A stretch of 26,901 nt of DNA, from positions 1 through 26,901 of the forward strand of contig JBGPKH010000034.1 in assembly GCA_041485845.1 (NCBI GenBank), written 5' to 3'. The translations under genes and the position numbers were made by a program. Shown in pieces: positions 8,973 to 16,600 of the stretch. Position 1 is the stretch's first letter; each line of letters begins with the position of its first letter. The notes under the pieces were generated by a model. That model did not search any database and was not told the origin of the DNA. It saw only the letters and a program-made list of their open reading frames with translations. The stretch comes from OMOG01 sp041485845 (lineage in GTDB: Bacteria > Acidobacteriota > Terriglobia > Bryobacterales > Bryobacteraceae).

Positions 8973-10190
8973 CTAAGCCTCCACCGCGCGCTGCTTCGCG
9001 GCATCCCACCGCAGGTATTTCCGCCGCCGATACGACAGATTGCCCATGGCCGTCGCCACCACGCCATAGTATCCAAGGTTCGCATCGCAGCGCAGCGGTT
9101 CGTTCTTGCGGATGGCGTTCAGCAGGTTGCGATGATGCAGATCGAGCGCCTCCGCCCCAGTCTTCTTGTGCGTTACCGCCTGGACCTCCTTGGCGAACGC
9201 GCGTTGCGGCACGATCTCGAAACCGGCCGGCGTGAATTGCAGCGTCGCCTTGTGACCCCGGATCATGTGCTGCACCGGGGAATCGTTGGCCATCGAAGAG
9301 ACGAGTTGTACGGCCAAACCCTGCGGGTAGTCGATGAGAATGTTGAGCGTATCGGGGATCTCGGCCTTGCTGTCGCGAAATTCGAACTTGCCGCCGGTGG
9401 CGACGACCCGTTCCGGAAACGTGAGCCCAAGCGATTTGATCAGGCGCGTGACGCGGTGTACGAACAGGTCGCTCGCGATGCCGCCGGAGTAGTCCCAATA
9501 CCGCCGCCAACTGAAAAACCGGTCGGGATCGAACGGGCGCTTCTTCGCCGGCCCGAGGAACGCATTCCAGTCCAGGTTTTCGCCGGGCCGCGCGTCCGGA
9601 TCGATCCGGTTGACCCAGAAGTCGCCGAGGTAATTGCGGGAATAGTCGATCTGGGCCAGCACGATCGTCCCGAGCGCACCCTCTTTGACGTAGCGGTTGG
9701 CGGTCTCGTAGGAATCGTCCGACATCCCCTGGACTCCGACCTGCATCTTGATTCCCGGCGTTTTCGCAACCCGCTCCGCCACCCGCCGCGACTGCTCGAT
9801 GGTGTACGTCATCGGCTTCTCGCAATAGATGTGCTTGCCGGCGCCGATAGCGTCCATGGTCATTTGGTAGTGCCAGTGCTCGGGCGATGCGATCAGGACA
9901 TAGTCGATGTCCGGGTTGTCGAGCACGCGGCGGTAATCTTTCACCGCCTTGCCGCCCGTGAGTTGCACGGCGGCGGCGGCGCGCTTGGTGTAGATATCGC
10001 AAACGTTCAGGATGTCGATGTTGTCCGAATCCCGCATCTTCACCAGGGCGCGCATGTGCGCCGTGCCCTGGGACCCACAACCGATCGCGCCGATGCGCAT
10101 GCGCTCGCCCGCGCCACGGACCTGCGCGTAACCACGCGCGGTCGCGATCGTCGCCGCCGCGACGAAATCTCTTCGAGTGAGTTGTGCCAT
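8973..10190 (-). CDS. Gfo/Idh/MocA family oxidoreductase, Tat-exported
   Basis: A 405-aa NAD(P)-dependent sugar or inositol-type dehydrogenase. The start at 10190 is chosen because it gives a twin-arginine signal at the very N-terminus (MAQLTRRDF), typical of exported acidobacterial members; the frame extends upstream but without family sequence. The Rossmann motif GAIGCGSQG is at residues 34-42 and the family signature C-EKP is at 123-126 (Lys125 catalytic). The C-terminal Gfo/Idh domain includes DLFVHRVTRLIKSLG. A -10-like TAGAAT lies on this strand at 10201-10206, only 10 nt from the ATG, so the mRNA may be nearly leaderless. It is divergent from the next small gene and convergent with the hydrolase. 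The substrate is unknown; co-location with glycan genes suggests sugar oxidation or epimerisation. Confidence 0.9.
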   Translation of the reverse strand: MAQLTRRDFVAAATIATARGYAQVRGAGERMRIGAIGCGSQGTAHMRALVKMRDSDNIDILNVCDIYTKRAAAAVQLTGGKAVKDYRRVLDNPDIDYVLIASPEHWHYQMTMDAIGAGKHIYCEKPMTYTIEQSRRVAERVAKTPGIKMQVGVQGMSDDSYETANRYVKEGALGTIVLAQIDYSRNYLGDFWVNRIDPDARPGENLDWNAFLGPAKKRPFDPDRFFSWRRYWDYSGGIASDLFVHRVTRLIKSLGLTFPERVVATGGKFEFRDSKAEIPDTLNILIDYPQGLAVQLVSSMANDSPVQHMIRGHKATLQFTPAGFEIVPQRAFAKEVQAVTHKKTGAEALDLHHRNLLNAIRKNEPLRCDANLGYYGVVATAMGNLSYRRRKYLRWDAAKQRAVEA

Positions 10191-10266
10191 TCGTAACCCC
10201 ATTCTATCCGCATGACGCGCCCCCCGAGAACGATTTTGTGCTAATCTCGCAGCCATCGGAATGCTC

Positions 10267-10752
10267 ATGAGCGCCTCTTCCCTGCCCCCGCGGGCCCGTC
10301 TGGCCGCCGCCTTCGCCGGCGTATTCGCTTGCGCCACTCTGGCCGCGGATCCCTTTTACCTGGGCACCTGGAAGATCGCCTCGGCGGTGGCCGCGCCCTG
10401 GGCCGACTCTGACCGCAAGCCGGACCAGACCGAGATGCGATCGCTCGCCGGCAAGACCGTGATCGTCAAAACCAACGAGATGGTGGGACCGCGAGCGCTC
10501 GCCTGCAAGGGACCGAAATACGAGGTCAAAGATTACCCCGCCGACATGCTGTTTCAGGGCGCCTTCGGCGAAATGCATTTGCGGAACAAATCCGCCGACC
10601 CGGCCAAGATAGCGGAGAAACTGGGATTTCGAGGGTCGTCATGGAAGACGCTCGAGACCGGCTGCGCCAACGAGCTGGATCTACACTTCCTGGACCCGGC
10701 CACGGCCGCGTTTGGCCTCAACAATTACATCTACACGCTGAAGAAGCAATAG
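10267..10752 (+). CDS. Small secreted protein of unknown function
   Basis: A 161-aa protein I do not recognise. Two ATGs are possible (10261 and 10267); the second is preferred because GGA (10258-10260) then has a 6-nt spacing. The N-terminus has a clear signal peptide ending near ATLAA, with a mature start at about DPFYLGTWKI. The mature part is a compact roughly 135-residue domain with two Cys (LACKGP, TGCANE) that could form a disulfide in the periplasm, and the opening YLGTWKIASA is reminiscent of lipocalin-like or META-type beta folds, though this is only a resemblance. It ends 8 nt before the amidohydrolase start, so the two are very likely co-transcribed, possibly behind an extended -10 (TGT-GCTAAT, about 10237-10245). 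Confidence 0.75.
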   Translation: MSASSLPPRARLAAAFAGVFACATLAADPFYLGTWKIASAVAAPWADSDRKPDQTEMRSLAGKTVIVKTNEMVGPRALACKGPKYEVKDYPADMLFQGAFGEMHLRNKSADPAKIAEKLGFRGSSWKTLETGCANELDLHFLDPATAAFGLNNYIYTLKKQ

Positions 10753-10760
10753 GACACGAT

Positions 10761-12005
10761 ATGCGCTCGCTCGGAATCCTCACCCTCGCCGTTTCGGCTG
10801 CCATGGCGCAGCCGCATTACGATCTTCTGCTGAAGGGCGGCCACGCGATCGATGCCAAGAACCGCATCGATGGTGTGATGGACGTCGCCATCGAAGGTGG
10901 CCGTATTGCGCGCGTCGCCGCCAAGATCGATCCTGCCGAGGCGAAAAAAGTGGTGGATGTCGCGGGGCTGTACGTGACACCGGGCCTGATCGACATTCAC
11001 GTGCACGTCTACAAACGCTCGAACCCGCCGCCGGGCGCGCAGGACGAATCGGTCAATCCCGATGCGTTTTCGTTCCGCAGCGGCGTGACCACGATGGTCG
11101 ATGCCGGCTCGTCCGGCTGGAAGGACTTCGCCGATTTCCGCGACCACATCATCCAGCGGGCGCGCACGCGCGTGCTGGCGTTCCTGAATATCGTGGGTAC
11201 CGGAATGGGCGCCGGCAAGGAAAACGATCCCGCGGAGATGGACGCGGAAGCCGCCGCCCGGACGGCCAAAGAGAATCCCGACCTGATCGTGGGATTCAAG
11301 TCGGCGCACTACCAGGGGCCCGGCTGGCCCTCCGTCGACAATGCCGTCAAGGCCGGGAACCTCACGGGCCTCCCCATCATGGTGGATTTCGGGCAGATCA
11401 CCAAAGAACGAAATATCGACACCCTGTTTCTGGACAAGCTGCGGCCCGGCGATATCTACACGCACTGCTTCTCCGGCCATCGCGAGGAAGTGCTGGAGAG
11501 TGGAAAGCTGAATCCGGCCATGGTGGAAGGGCGGAAGCGCAAGATCATTTTCGACATCGGCTTCGGACAGGCCAGCTTCTACTGGTACGTGGCGGTCCCG
11601 GCATACCAGGTGGGCTTCGCCCCGGATTCCATCTCGACCGACCTGCACACCAACAGCATGAACGGAGGGATGAAGAACGTGAACCACGTGATGTCGGCGA
11701 TCCTGGGGCTTGGCTGGCCGCTGGCGGACGTCGTGCGCATGTCCACCTGGGCTCCCGCGCAGGAGATCCACCGGCCGCAACTCGGAAACCTGGATGCCGG
11801 CGCCGAGGCGGACATTGCCGTGCTGCGCGTGGAGAAGGGCCGTTTCGGGCTGCTCGACTCGGCGGGAGCGCGCCTGGCCGGCACCCAGCGCATCCTCTGC
11901 GAGCTGACCCTGCGAAAAGGACGGGTGGCCTGGGACCTCAACGGCCTCGCCGGCGAGGACTGGCAGAGCTTCCACTATCGGAAGGGGCCATTTTTGAAAC
12001 GCTGA
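10761..12005 (+). CDS. Exported amidohydrolase/deacetylase family metallohydrolase (EF_0837/Atu3266-like)
   Basis: A 414-aa amidohydrolase-superfamily enzyme. ATG 10761 follows AGGA (10751-10754) at 6-nt spacing and starts a short signal peptide (ending VSAAMA), so the enzyme is probably periplasmic. Metal-site features are the HVH pair (His80, His82), the likely carboxylated Lys180 in VGFKSAHY, His235 in YTHCFSGH, and the catalytic Asp294 in STDLH. The position that is usually a His ligand (a VHIG-type motif) reads MVDFGQ, so Asp209 replaces His. Related characterised enzymes deacetylate N-acyl amino acids or acetyl-hydroxy acids, and annotations as dihydroorotase are misleading. The superfamily is certain, the substrate open. 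It pairs with the small secreted protein upstream. Confidence 0.88.
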   Translation: MRSLGILTLAVSAAMAQPHYDLLLKGGHAIDAKNRIDGVMDVAIEGGRIARVAAKIDPAEAKKVVDVAGLYVTPGLIDIHVHVYKRSNPPPGAQDESVNPDAFSFRSGVTTMVDAGSSGWKDFADFRDHIIQRARTRVLAFLNIVGTGMGAGKENDPAEMDAEAAARTAKENPDLIVGFKSAHYQGPGWPSVDNAVKAGNLTGLPIMVDFGQITKERNIDTLFLDKLRPGDIYTHCFSGHREEVLESGKLNPAMVEGRKRKIIFDIGFGQASFYWYVAVPAYQVGFAPDSISTDLHTNSMNGGMKNVNHVMSAILGLGWPLADVVRMSTWAPAQEIHRPQLGNLDAGAEADIAVLRVEKGRFGLLDSAGARLAGTQRILCELTLRKGRVAWDLNGLAGEDWQSFHYRKGPFLKR

Positions 12006-12356
12006 GCCAGACTGCCACAATTCGCAACTGGTTTATGATCGTATGATCCATTTCTTACCGAATTGATGCCGGTTTGGGGTTCCGCGCCTGAACCGTCTGC
12101 AAAGTTGGACCAGCCTGGCCGCACTGGGCTTTTCCTCATTTGGTGAGCGCGCAGATCCGGTGCATGCCTGCAAAGGGGGAGCCGTTGCAGTGTGGCTCAA
12201 CATTTCCTTCGTGGAGGAGGTCGGCGATACGGCCGCTCAGCACAATCCCCAATACAGGCGCAGCACGGGTTCATTTTCATCGGCGGAACTTTCTGCCCGA
12301 AACGGCTAAAGAAACCGCCAGTCCCGCCGATAACACATAAGGAGCACCTATACGCA
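12006..12356 (+). promoter_or_regulatory. Long gene-free leader before the exopolysaccharide genes
   Basis: About 350 nt have no credible gene. Visible elements are: a duplicated ATGATC (12035-12040 and 12043-12048); hairpin GGTTC-CGCGCCT-GAACC (12078-12094); CCAG/CTGG stem (12110-12127); hairpin GAGCC/GGCTC (12179-12198); and CTGCAAAG occurring twice, 71 nt apart (12097-12104 and 12168-12175). AAGGAG at 12339-12344 is the ribosome-binding site for the next gene. A cis-regulatory RNA is possible, but I cannot match it to a known riboswitch class. Confidence 0.4.
12012..12039 (+). promoter_or_regulatory. Candidate promoter for the exopolysaccharide operon
   Basis: The -35-like CTGCCA (12012-12017) and -10 TATGAT (12034-12039) are spaced 16 nt apart. 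A second TATGAT follows at 12042-12047 as part of a short direct repeat. Transcription would start near 12046, leaving a leader of roughly 310 nt. Confidence 0.4.
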
Positions 12357-12764
12357 GTGACTGCAGACTCGAAGGACTCGCGGCTGGGCCGCCTCGCAAA
12401 AGTTATCATCGTCCTCCTCTGGGCGGCGTTCGCACTCGGCTGGATCCGCGTGATGAGTACCCAGCCGTCCGAACTGATCGCTGGACTGAAGTGGATCGGC
12501 GCCATCACCGTAGCCTACGGCGCGGGGCTGGCTCTGTGGGTTCGGCATTGTCTGAGCACGGCCCCAAAGCGTGAGTTGCGCGGGTTTTCCCGCTCCGTGT
12601 TTGTGGTCGATCATTTTGGCAGGCCGATCGAGGTCCGTCCCCACGCGACCCTTGGCGCAAAGCACCTGGTGGTTCAGGTTCAGAACGGACGGAAGATTTA
12701 CTCCCTTCCGGCCCTGCCGGAACGGGAAGGTACCGCCGCGAAAGTGGAGGTGGTCGCATTGTGA
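12357..12764 (+). CDS. Small two-TM membrane protein, PgaD-like
   Basis: A 135-aa inner-membrane protein. GTG 12357 is the only reasonable start after AAGGAG (12339-12344), although the 12-nt spacing is long. Two transmembrane helices (about residues 14-30 and 44-62) are followed by a roughly 70-residue soluble tail (FVVDHFGRPIEV, HLVVQVQNGRKIYSLP). This size and architecture, together with a GTGA overlap with the downstream PgaC-like synthase, match PgaD/HmsS, the accessory subunit of poly-N-acetylglucosamine synthase, which in known systems helps PgaC and participates in c-di-GMP control. Sequence similarity to PgaD is too weak to claim by eye; the call rests on architecture and position. 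Confidence 0.65.
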   Translation: MTADSKDSRLGRLAKVIIVLLWAAFALGWIRVMSTQPSELIAGLKWIGAITVAYGAGLALWVRHCLSTAPKRELRGFSRSVFVVDHFGRPIEVRPHATLGAKHLVVQVQNGRKIYSLPALPEREGTAAKVEVVAL

Positions 12765-14455
12765 GCTGGATCGTGGCCATCGAAAACTCATGGCCCTATT
12801 GGTTGCTGGTGGCCTTCTTCGGGCTGTATCCGGTCGTGACCAGCATCCTCTGGGTCATCGGCGGGATGATCTATTACTTCCGCCGGGACATAGGCACTCT
12901 ACCGGAGCCCGAGTTCACGGGTGATTTACCAACTGTCAGCATACTCATCCCCGCGTATTGCGAGGAGCAGACCATCGCGCACGCCCTGGAAGGCGCCGTA
13001 CACCTGGATTATCCGGATTACGAAGTGATCGTGATCAATGACGGCTCGGTCGACGGCACCGTTGGGCGCGTGTTGCCGTTCCTGGCGGATCCGCGTGTGC
13101 GCTTGCTCGATAAGCATATCAACGAAGGCAAAGCCATGGCGCTGAACGACGCCCTGATGTGCGCCAAAGGAGATCTCGTGCTCGTGATGGACGCCGATTC
13201 CATCCCAGACCCGATGCTGCTGCGGCGAATGGTGCCCCACTTCGCATGGCCGAACGTCGGGGCCGTGGCGGGGAACCCCCGTGTTCGGAATCGCCGGACG
13301 CTGCTGGCGAAGGTGCAAACGGTCGAGTTCACCTCGGTGATCGGGCTGCTGCGCCGCGCCCAGCGCATTTGGGGACGGATCATGTGCGTCTCGGGCGTAT
13401 GCGGCATGTTTCGCAAGGAAGCCATTATCGACGCGGGCCTGTATTCGCCGGGCATGGCAACCGAAGACATCGACCTCACCTGGAAGCTGCAACTGCGGCA
13501 TTGGGATGTACGCTACGAAGGCCGGGCGTTGACGTGGATGGTGGTGCCGGAAACAATCCCGGTGTGGTGGGCGCAACGGCGGCGCTGGGCCAAGGGTCTT
13601 GGCCAGGTGCTGCGCCGTCACTGCTCTCTGATCACCCACTGGGAGCACCGCAGCATGTACCCGATCTTCATCGAATGCCTGTTCTCCGTCATCTGGTCCG
13701 TCGTTTTCGTTTTAGTGACGGCCTTTTGGATGTTGTGTTATTTGGCCGGTCACCCGCCCCGTGGCGGCTCGCCGGTGCCCAACGCGTGGGGCATGCTGTT
13801 GTTCACGGCGTGCCTGTTGCAGTTGGCCTGCGGGGTCCTGGTCGATGCACGGTATGAGCGGTCGATATTGAAAGAGGCCCCGGTGGCCGTGATTTATCCC
13901 TTCTTCTATTGGGCGCTGCTGTCGGCCTCGAGCAGCGTGTTTGCGCTCCACGGGCTTTTCGGCCGGTTGGACCTGACACGCGCGACGACGTGGCGCCTGT
14001 CTAAGGGCACGGCAAGGGCGGTGTTGATAGCGGCGGCCACACTGCTTGCCTCGGCAACGCTGACCGCCCAGCCGCCCCGCGAGCTGGGCGACCGCGCCCG
14101 TCAACTCGCACGGAAGGGTGAGACCTCCGCAGCCTTGGCGCTCTACGGCGATGCCCTTCGCGCGGCTCCGGGCGATCTTGAATTACGTCGCGACTACGCC
14201 GTGGTGCTGGGATGGGCCGAGCGCTATCGAGAGGCCATTGCCGAGTTCCGCACAGTCATCGCCGCGACGCCGAATCAGCCGCTTTGGGCTCTGGCCGAAC
14301 TGGCGCGATCGGAATTATACGGTGACGCCCCGCGGGACGCGTTGAGGACTCTGAACCGGCTGATAGAAATGGGCGACCACTCGGAAGCCACTTACGTGCG
14401 CAAGGGACTGGCGCTGCGCTGGCTGGTTCGCACCGAGGAGGCCGAGCGCCACTAA
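12761..14455 (+). CDS. PgaC-like GT2 polysaccharide synthase, fused to TPR and cut by in-frame TAA
   Basis: A 564-aa processive family-2 glycosyltransferase of the inner membrane. GTG 12761 overlaps the previous stop by 4 nt and has GGAGG at 12746-12750. A TM segment (about 12-40) precedes the cytosolic GT domain with all processive motifs: VINDGS (Asp94), DAD (144-146), TED (234-236) and QRRRW (272-276). Three further TM segments follow (about 299-330, 344-362, 378-402). No PilZ domain is present, so it resembles PgaC/HmsR (poly-GlcNAc) rather than BcsA cellulose synthase. From about residue 418 the family C-terminus should end, yet the frame runs on into a hydrophobic signal-like segment (AVLIAAATLLASATLTAQ) and TPR repeats (440-564). 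TAA 14453-14455 stops it in mid-repeat; the same frame continues downstream. Confidence 0.85.
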   Translation: MSWIVAIENSWPYWLLVAFFGLYPVVTSILWVIGGMIYYFRRDIGTLPEPEFTGDLPTVSILIPAYCEEQTIAHALEGAVHLDYPDYEVIVINDGSVDGTVGRVLPFLADPRVRLLDKHINEGKAMALNDALMCAKGDLVLVMDADSIPDPMLLRRMVPHFAWPNVGAVAGNPRVRNRRTLLAKVQTVEFTSVIGLLRRAQRIWGRIMCVSGVCGMFRKEAIIDAGLYSPGMATEDIDLTWKLQLRHWDVRYEGRALTWMVVPETIPVWWAQRRRWAKGLGQVLRRHCSLITHWEHRSMYPIFIECLFSVIWSVVFVLVTAFWMLCYLAGHPPRGGSPVPNAWGMLLFTACLLQLACGVLVDARYERSILKEAPVAVIYPFFYWALLSASSSVFALHGLFGRLDLTRATTWRLSKGTARAVLIAAATLLASATLTAQPPRELGDRARQLARKGETSAALALYGDALRAAPGDLELRRDYAVVLGWAERYREAIAEFRTVIAATPNQPLWALAELARSELYGDAPRDALRTLNRLIEMGDHSEATYVRKGLALRWLVRTEEAERH

Positions 14456-15595
14456 CGGGCCGCCCGCACGGAGTACCCGCAGTCCGTGCCGCTCGCCGTT
14501 GGACTCGCCTACGCGCTGGCGGATCGCGGCCGCACACGGGAAGCACTGCGTTTACTCGACGGAATGCGGGGCCCCGAGGTGCACATCGCCCGCGCGCAGC
14601 TCCTGCACTGGATGGGAAGGCTTGGAGAAGCGCAGCGAGAAGCGCACGCGGGGGCCGCGGCGTTCCCGGAAGATGTCACAATCGCAAGGTTCAGCCGCGA
14701 TCTCGATCTGCAATACGGGCACGCGCTGGCCCCCGGGTTTCGCGTGATCGGCGATTCCGACGGCGTCAGCGATCGCACGTGGTCCAACGAGTTCTCCACG
14801 CACTGGACCCCTTCGCATCGCTTCCATGCAGGGTTCCTGGATCGACGAATGCTGCAAGAGAACACCGAGATCGGCTGGAGGCAATACGAGGCCGGGTGGT
14901 CCGGTGTAATCTCCCGCAGCCTGGCCGCCTCCGCGGCTCTCGCCGATCACGAATACTTCTCGGGTCTGCGCCGCTGGACCGGAGACGCTTCAGTCTCTGT
15001 CGCCGCAAGCGATCGAGTGCAGGTCTTCGGCGGCGCCGGTGTAATCGCCATGGACGCGTTCCGTTCGGTGGCCGGCGGTGTGACCGGGCGGTTCTGGATG
15101 GCAGGCGCTACGTGGCGCGTGACGGGACGAAGTTCGCTCGACGTCAGGACCAGCCGGTACTTCTTTAGCGACGGTGTGAGCCGCACGCGCCTGGATGCCG
15201 CCGGATTTCGCGCCCTTCTCTACAGGCCCCGGCTGCGCCTGGATATGGGCTGGCGAACGAATTACTTATGGCACGATCGCGAAACGCCCGATTTCTTCAG
15301 TCCGGCTTTCTTCCAGACCCATCTGGCTGAAATCAAGGCGCGGGCAAGCATCACCCGGAAGTTCGAGTGTCACGCCGCCTTCTCGGGTGGCCTGCAACGT
15401 GAGCCCAACGTGAAAGTGGAATCGCCGCTGCAGGTGTCCGCAGGGTTCACCTGGCGCTGGCGAGAGGCTTTGGCGCTGCACGGCGATGCCGGACGAACGA
15501 CGGCCTCCGTCGAGCGCGTCAACCCCGGACGGGTGTCTTATTCACGCTCCTCCGCCTCGCTCGGCATTACGTTTTGGTTCCGTGAAATGCGTTGA
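14456..15595 (+). pseudogene. Continuation of the fused gene: TPR end plus outer-membrane beta-barrel (PgaA-like)
   Basis: This is in the same frame as the synthase and separated from it only by the TAA at 14453-14455. Reading through, the text AERH-*-RAARTEYPQSVPLA is a canonical TPR helix in which the stop takes the place of an expected Tyr (one base from TAT or TAC). The part open from GTG 14486 has no ribosome-binding site and begins inside the repeat, so it is not an independent gene. After TPR motifs, about 300 residues show alternating amphipathic strands (FSTHWTPSHRFHAGFLD, GVTGRFWMAGATWRVTG) and end in an outer-membrane-type C-terminus (LGITFWFREMR), as in the export porin PgaA. With the stop corrected the whole gene would be 12761-15595, 944 aa. 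It may be truly broken, read through, or a sequencing error. Confidence 0.7.
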
Positions 15596-15599
15596 ACTG

Positions 15600-15760
15600 G
15601 GGCTCCCCCACAAAGGAGGATTTTTGCTCCGGCGTTGCCTCGCCCAAGGGATACCACCGAACCTTCTCGCAAAGTGCGGGGTCCCGTGGCGGAAAGCGAA
15701 AGCCGCCCAGCCTTGGGCACACTTCGGGCGCTCCGCAGGGCGAATCGGAGAAAAGCGGCG
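15600..15760. other. Highly structured GC-rich intergenic element
   Basis: No convincing gene; overlapping frames are open on both strands, as expected of biased sequence. An 8-bp perfect pair GCCCAAGG (15642-15649)/CCTTGGGC (15711-15718) encloses two further stems: CCACCGAACC with GGTCCCGTGG (15654-15663/15680-15689, 8 of 10 pairs, with CGC/GCG inside) and GGCGG/CCGCC (15688-15692/15703-15707). This would form a three-way junction. A separate GGAG/CTCC hairpin lies at about 15616-15630. It could be a dispersed repeat, a terminator complex between convergent units, or a small RNA downstream of the tRNA. Confidence 0.4.
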
Positions 15761-15791
15761 GGGAGAAACCACCTGACCTGTTGGATCTGGG

Positions 15792-15865
15792 TGGCTGGGA
15801 CGCAGGGATTCGAACCCCGATACGCAGATCCAGAGTCTGCAGTCTTACCGTTAGACGACGTCCCA
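15792..15865 (-). tRNA. tRNA-Gln (anticodon CUG)
   Basis: On the minus strand the acceptor stem TGGGACG pairs fully with CGTCCCA. The D arm is GTC-TAACGGTAA-GAC, the anticodon stem GCAGA/TCTGC carries loop CTCTGGA (anticodon CTG), and the T arm holds GGTTCGAAT. The discriminator is G, followed by an encoded CCA. The U1-A72 pair and G73 are glutamine identity features. Confidence 0.95.
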
Positions 15866-15876
15866 AGGTTGCCCTC

Positions 15877-15885
15877 ATTTTACCA
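15877..15885 (-). promoter_or_regulatory. Extended -10 promoter of tRNA-Gln
   Basis: On the minus strand TGG-TAAAAT forms an extended -10 box (TG one base upstream of TAAAAT). Transcription would start near 15870, five bases before the mature tRNA. No strong -35 is seen (TGGATT at 18-nt spacing). Confidence 0.55.
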
Positions 15886-15913
15886 AATGCGCGTGCGCGG
15901 AATCCAGCGCCTC

Positions 15914-15941
15914 AAACGGCGTAAACGGCGTCGAACGGCGT
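15914..15941. repeat. Short tandem repeat, AAACGGCGT units
   Basis: AAACGGCGT occurs at 15914-15922 and 15923-15931, followed by a related CGAACGGCGT (15932-15941) and a truncated CGAAG. It lies upstream of the tRNA promoter, in a gene-free stretch (15886-16121) that otherwise shows only the AT-richer promoter region of the next gene. Confidence 0.6.
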
Positions 15942-16041
15942 CGAAGCCGGAGATCGGCCCCCACGGAATAAGAATTATCTGGGATGGGATCAGCAACTTC
16001 CTGTACATCTGGTCGCACTACTTTGTTACTGGAAAAAAGTA

Positions 16042-16110
16042 TTGCACGGTATGGACCGCAGTGTTAGACTCGTCATGAAGGTTCTAGTACCAGCAGTTTT
16101 GCTTCATAAT
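16042..16110 (+). promoter_or_regulatory. Candidate promoter region of the MoxR cluster
   Basis: Two options are visible: TTGCAC (16042-16047) with TAGACT (16065-16070) at 17-nt spacing, and a better -10 CATAAT (16105-16110) only 11 nt from the ATG but without a good -35. The second would give a nearly leaderless message. Confidence 0.35.
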
Positions 16111-16121
16111 TTCTATTAGAG

Positions 16122-16556
16122 ATGCTTGCCAGCATATTAATCATCGCGTTCTCGCTTGCGTTGCTGGTTTACTGGTTCCGCTACAGTTGCATTCTGCTAC
16201 TGCGCAATCAGTCGGAACTGGCGGCGTCCTCACTCGCCGCGGCAGACCACCGCTTCCATATTCTGGAAGTGCAGGTGCGTCTGCGCACCGAGCAGCAACT
16301 GGACTCGCTGCACACCTCACTCCAGCGCGACTATCAGGTTCTCACCTACCTGCTGCAACACGCCGCCGGGCTCGAACTGAGCTCCTTCGAGGATCGCCTC
16401 CTGGTGCTGGACTACAAAGTGATGCGGTGGTGGTACCAGCTCACACGACTCGCCGCTCCCGATCGGGCCCGCCAGGCCCTCTCGGAAATGGCGTTGGTCC
16501 TGGGCATACTTGCCGGGAAGATCGATGAGCGCGCGGGCGCTCACAACGAAGCGTGA
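16122..16556 (+). CDS. Membrane-anchored hypothetical protein preceding MoxR
   Basis: A 144-aa protein I do not recognise. It begins with one N-terminal transmembrane helix (ILIIAFSLALLVYWF, residues about 4-23). The rest is a helical, probably cytoplasmic domain with heptad-like spacing (LEVQVRLRTEQQLDSLHTSL), rich in Leu, Gln and Arg, and likely a coiled coil. The ATG at 16122 has only a weak AGAG upstream. The gene ends 44 nt before the MoxR start, and that gap contains a -10-like box, so MoxR may also have its own promoter. Position suggests an accessory of the MoxR/DUF58/vWA cluster, but this is inference only. Confidence 0.72.
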   Translation: MLASILIIAFSLALLVYWFRYSCILLLRNQSELAASSLAAADHRFHILEVQVRLRTEQQLDSLHTSLQRDYQVLTYLLQHAAGLELSSFEDRLLVLDYKVMRWWYQLTRLAAPDRARQALSEMALVLGILAGKIDERAGAHNEA

Positions 16557-16587
16557 GTTGTTGCAACTTTCGGTGTTCGGCGTGCTC

Positions 16588-16593
16588 TACAAT
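16588..16593 (+). promoter_or_regulatory. -10 box placing transcription start at the moxR start codon
   Basis: TACAAT ends 7 nt before GTG 16601, so the predicted +1 falls at 16600-16601. There is no Shine-Dalgarno sequence between them. No convincing -35 is seen. The arrangement fits a leaderless mRNA. Confidence 0.45.
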
Positions 16594-16600
16594 GTAAAAC

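Noticed and set aside
12070..12130. Possible c-di-GMP-I (GEMM) riboswitch, because a hairpin is followed by TGCAAAG upstream of a polysaccharide synthase
   Set aside because: The invariant upstream GGGCAAACC-like segment and the downstream GNRA/receptor helix are not visible; only a short motif resembles the consensus.
12140..12340. Small ORF of 66 codons in the long leader
   Set aside because: No ribosome-binding site, composition not protein-like, and it overlaps predicted stems and the Shine-Dalgarno of the next gene.
15486..15924. Overlapping open frames on both strands around the tRNA
   Set aside because: Several run through the tRNA gene itself and all lie in structured GC-rich sequence without ribosome-binding sites.
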